Source of the DNA: Bacteroidota bacterium
Lineage (GTDB): Bacteria > Bacteroidota > Bacteroidia > Flavobacteriales > Weeksellaceae
Reading direction: 5' to 3'
DNA: 64,000 nucleotides
NCBI GenBank assembly: GCA_018266955.1
Contig: JAFDZI010000016.1
Span: 1-64,000, forward strand
Part shown: positions 62,464 to 64,000 of the stretch, one piece after another
How positions within the stretch are numbered: the first letter of the stretch is position 1
Layout of the letters: each line of letters begins with the position of its first letter
Translations under genes and position numbers: made by a program
The notes under the pieces: model-generated
The model's input: the letters and a program-made list of their open reading frames with translations, nothing else
The model's database searches: none
What the model was told of the DNA's origin: nothing

Positions 62464-62943
62464 TTAAATTTCTATCGCCATAGACGAAAAATTTATATTG
62501 ATTTTTACCTGTGAGGTAGTTGGTATCTCTTGGCATTTTGCAGGAGTCCATTTTTGTTTTATTCTTCTAAAAATATATTGCATATCATCAAAGAAATAAT
62601 GGCTATTCTGGATTTTTGGACTTCCTTCGGACTGTATGATATTCCCTTTTTCGTCAATGGTAATGATGAAGGTAAAGTCACCATTTAGTTTATACATATC
62701 CGTATTGAGGTAGTCATACATAAAATTGGTCAATAATTTTTTAAATGTATAGGCTCCTCCTTCAAATTCTGCTGGTTTTAGATGATCACAACCCTTGACC
62801 ACTAATTGATAAAAAGGCATTTTAACATCTATAAAATTGATGTTATTGGAATTTTCTAACATCTGCTCGTTTCTTTCTTCAACATCTTGAGCAAAGACTA
62901 ATCCTGAACAAAAAATTGCTCCAATCAATAATAAATTTCTCAT
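62464..62943 (-). CDS. Secreted protein with TonB C-terminal-like domain
   Basis: The 159-residue product has a signal peptide (ending VFAQ, about residue 19). The C-terminal part, with GDFTFIITIDEKGNI, then FRRIKQKWTPAKCQ and KININF, follows the TonB C-terminal domain pattern of strand-strand-helix-strand. It lacks the N-terminal membrane helix and Pro-rich span of a real energy-coupling TonB, so it is probably a periplasmic protein of unknown role. It follows the TonB-dependent receptor gene by about 96 bp. Confidence 0.72.
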   Translation of the reverse strand: MRNLLLIGAIFCSGLVFAQDVEERNEQMLENSNNINFIDVKMPFYQLVVKGCDHLKPAEFEGGAYTFKKLLTNFMYDYLNTDMYKLNGDFTFIITIDEKGNIIQSEGSPKIQNSHYFFDDMQYIFRRIKQKWTPAKCQEIPTTSQVKININFSSMAIEI

Positions 62944-63039
62944 TTCACATTTATTCCCACAAATGATGCGTGGATTTCATTTCGTTTTTATGGGTATAAA
63001 ATTAATAAATTTAGCGCAATCTCACCACAGCACCTTCAG

Positions 63040-64000
63040 TTACAAATTATTATTGATGGCATCGTTGGTTTTATCTACCCCAAAACTGATGAAAGCACCT
63101 ACAAAAACGAAAGTGCCTATCGGTGGAACCATGGCTGAATTTCTACTTCCGTCATTGGAAAACTGATAACCATAGATATTCTTATTCCCCAAAACATTGT
63201 TGATTGATAATACCAAAACCGTAAAATATTTGGAATCTGATTTTCCTAAATTCGGCAGATAGTTTACTGAAAAATTAAGAGAATTATAGTCTTTTACGCT
63301 ACCAGAATTTCTAAGAACATTTTGCCCATTTTCGTAGCCTATGTCGTAATAAGGTCGGCCAGAATTATAAGTGTAGGATAAGTTAAATCCTGTTTTCCAT
63401 TCGGTTATAAACTTTTTGGCCACTACAGAAAGTGTATGTTTTGCCGCAAAACTAGGAACTAAAGAAGTGGGATAGTTTAAAAAATCTCTTTTCCCATCTA
63501 GGTAAGAATAAGATACCCAATAGTCTATATTTTTGATTGATTTTTTATCTCTCCAAAAAAGCTCAAATCCCTTTGCCATGCCATCCCCAGTTGTTGAATG
63601 AATTGTTGATGCCATAGCGTTACCGAAAGTTTTTTCCAAATTTTGGTACTCTTTAATAAATGCTTCCATTCTAAAAGTTCTCCCCTCAGAATTTCTCTGA
63701 ATTTGTAGAATATAATGTTCCGCTTTTTGAAATCCTAAGGATGCGGGTGCATTAATGTATTTACTCTCAGGATTTTGATAAAAAACGCCATACGCAATAT
63801 TAGAGGTCCAATCTTTAGATAATTTATACGCCAAAGCCAATCGAGGTGCAAGGTTTAATTTTTCCAAAAATGAAGAATTTTCAGCTCTTAGTCCAATTTT
63901 TGTGGAAAGTCTGTTACTGAATGCCCAGTCCATTTCTGTAAACAAAGATGAAATGATATCTTTATAATTTTTGCCAAAATTATTGGTTTCGTGGGTATTG
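63040..64000 (-). CDS. TonB-dependent receptor, C-terminal part (runs off the window)
   Basis: The frame is open from the right edge of the window to the stop at 63040, giving about 320 residues of the C-terminal beta-barrel of a TonB-dependent outer-membrane receptor. Typical strands are visible, for example NIAYGVFYQNPESKY, LQIQRNSEGRTFRMEAFIKEY, GFELFWRDKK and NLSYTYNSGRPYYD. The N-terminal signal, carboxypeptidase-like domain and plug are outside the window. Substrate unknown. The protein ends shortly after the last strand with a short tail. Confidence 0.88.
   Translation of the reverse strand, partial: NTHETNNFGKNYKDIISSLFTEMDWAFSNRLSTKIGLRAENSSFLEKLNLAPRLALAYKLSKDWTSNIAYGVFYQNPESKYINAPASLGFQKAEHYILQIQRNSEGRTFRMEAFIKEYQNLEKTFGNAMASTIHSTTGDGMAKGFELFWRDKKSIKNIDYWVSYSYLDGKRDFLNYPTSLVPSFAAKHTLSVVAKKFITEWKTGFNLSYTYNSGRPYYDIGYENGQNVLRNSGSVKDYNSLNFSVNYLPNLGKSDSKYFTVLVLSINNVLGNKNIYGYQFSNDGSRNSAMVPPIGTFVFVGAFISFGVDKTNDAINNNL

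Noticed and set aside
1-64000. CRISPR array, prophage, integron or defence island
   Set aside because: No regularly spaced repeats, integrases, transposases, restriction or toxin-antitoxin genes were recognised in the window.

Overview
The window is a stretch of chromosomal core genome from an AT-rich member of the Bacteroidota. It most likely belongs to the Flavobacteriales, probably the Chryseobacterium/Weeksellaceae side. This rests on the alternative complex III operon, the type IX secretion (T9SS) sorting domains, many Bacteroidota-type promoter elements (TTG, 17-23 nt, TAnnTTTG), gene families such as DUF2797, DUF4251 and bacterial GH3, and the general scarcity of Shine-Dalgarno sites. 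The genus call is an inference. I see no tRNA, rRNA, CRISPR, prophage, IS element or integrase.

Layout. 0.2-3.6 kb: superoxide dismutase diverging from hemC-hemD-hemE. 3.9-7.2 kb: a leftward unit (lipoprotein, apt, ROK glucokinase, msrA) with a clear promoter. 7.2-7.77 kb: a gene-free stretch with a promoter-driven structured RNA candidate and an orphan terminator. 7.8-16.2 kb: the complete alternative complex III operon actABCDEF, with a divergent SPOR-domain gene. 17-22.7 kb: a zinc metallopeptidase, an LtaS-like membrane enzyme, ribH with a TPR membrane protein, a small lipoprotein and a TMEM175-like channel. 22.9-28.8 kb: secA with a DUF2795 gene, a nucleotide-sugar epimerase, a lipoprotein and DUF2797. 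28.9-36.8 kb: prolyl oligopeptidase, GH3 protein, then mutL-rhomboid-EEP-lipoprotein. 37-41.6 kb: a frameshifted T9SS type B surface protein, dnaB, rnhA. 41.7-45.9 kb: a structured intergenic element, a small cytochrome c, meaB, DUF4251, an M48 peptidase, a small membrane protein and a beta-barrel protein. 46-49 kb: mlaF, mlaE and a polyprenyl glycosylphosphotransferase. 49-53 kb: pgi, a methyltransferase, folD and queE. 53-58.2 kb: a LytS/LytTR pair, a secreted helical-repeat protein, a JmjC/cupin protein and a membrane-bound TPR-LuxR regulator. 58.5-64 kb: a T9SS-secreted subtilase, lepA, a TonB-C-like protein and a TonB-dependent receptor running off the right edge.

Most of the window is housekeeping: heme synthesis feeds the c-type cytochromes of complex III; SecA, lipoproteins and T9SS substrates describe the envelope; DnaB, MutL, RNase HI and LepA serve replication, repair and translation. 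The less ordinary content lies between genes. A roughly 90-bp dispersed repeat has three copies, one carrying the start codon of the LuxR-type regulator. A second degenerate palindromic repeat has two copies. There is a multi-stem element at 41.7-41.8 kb and two small-RNA candidates at 7.3-7.7 kb. Several genes (dnaB, meaB, GH3) have a -7 promoter box only 4-5 nt before the start codon, which predicts leaderless mRNAs. I did not find a convincing new multi-gene defence or metabolic system; the non-coding elements are the best leads.
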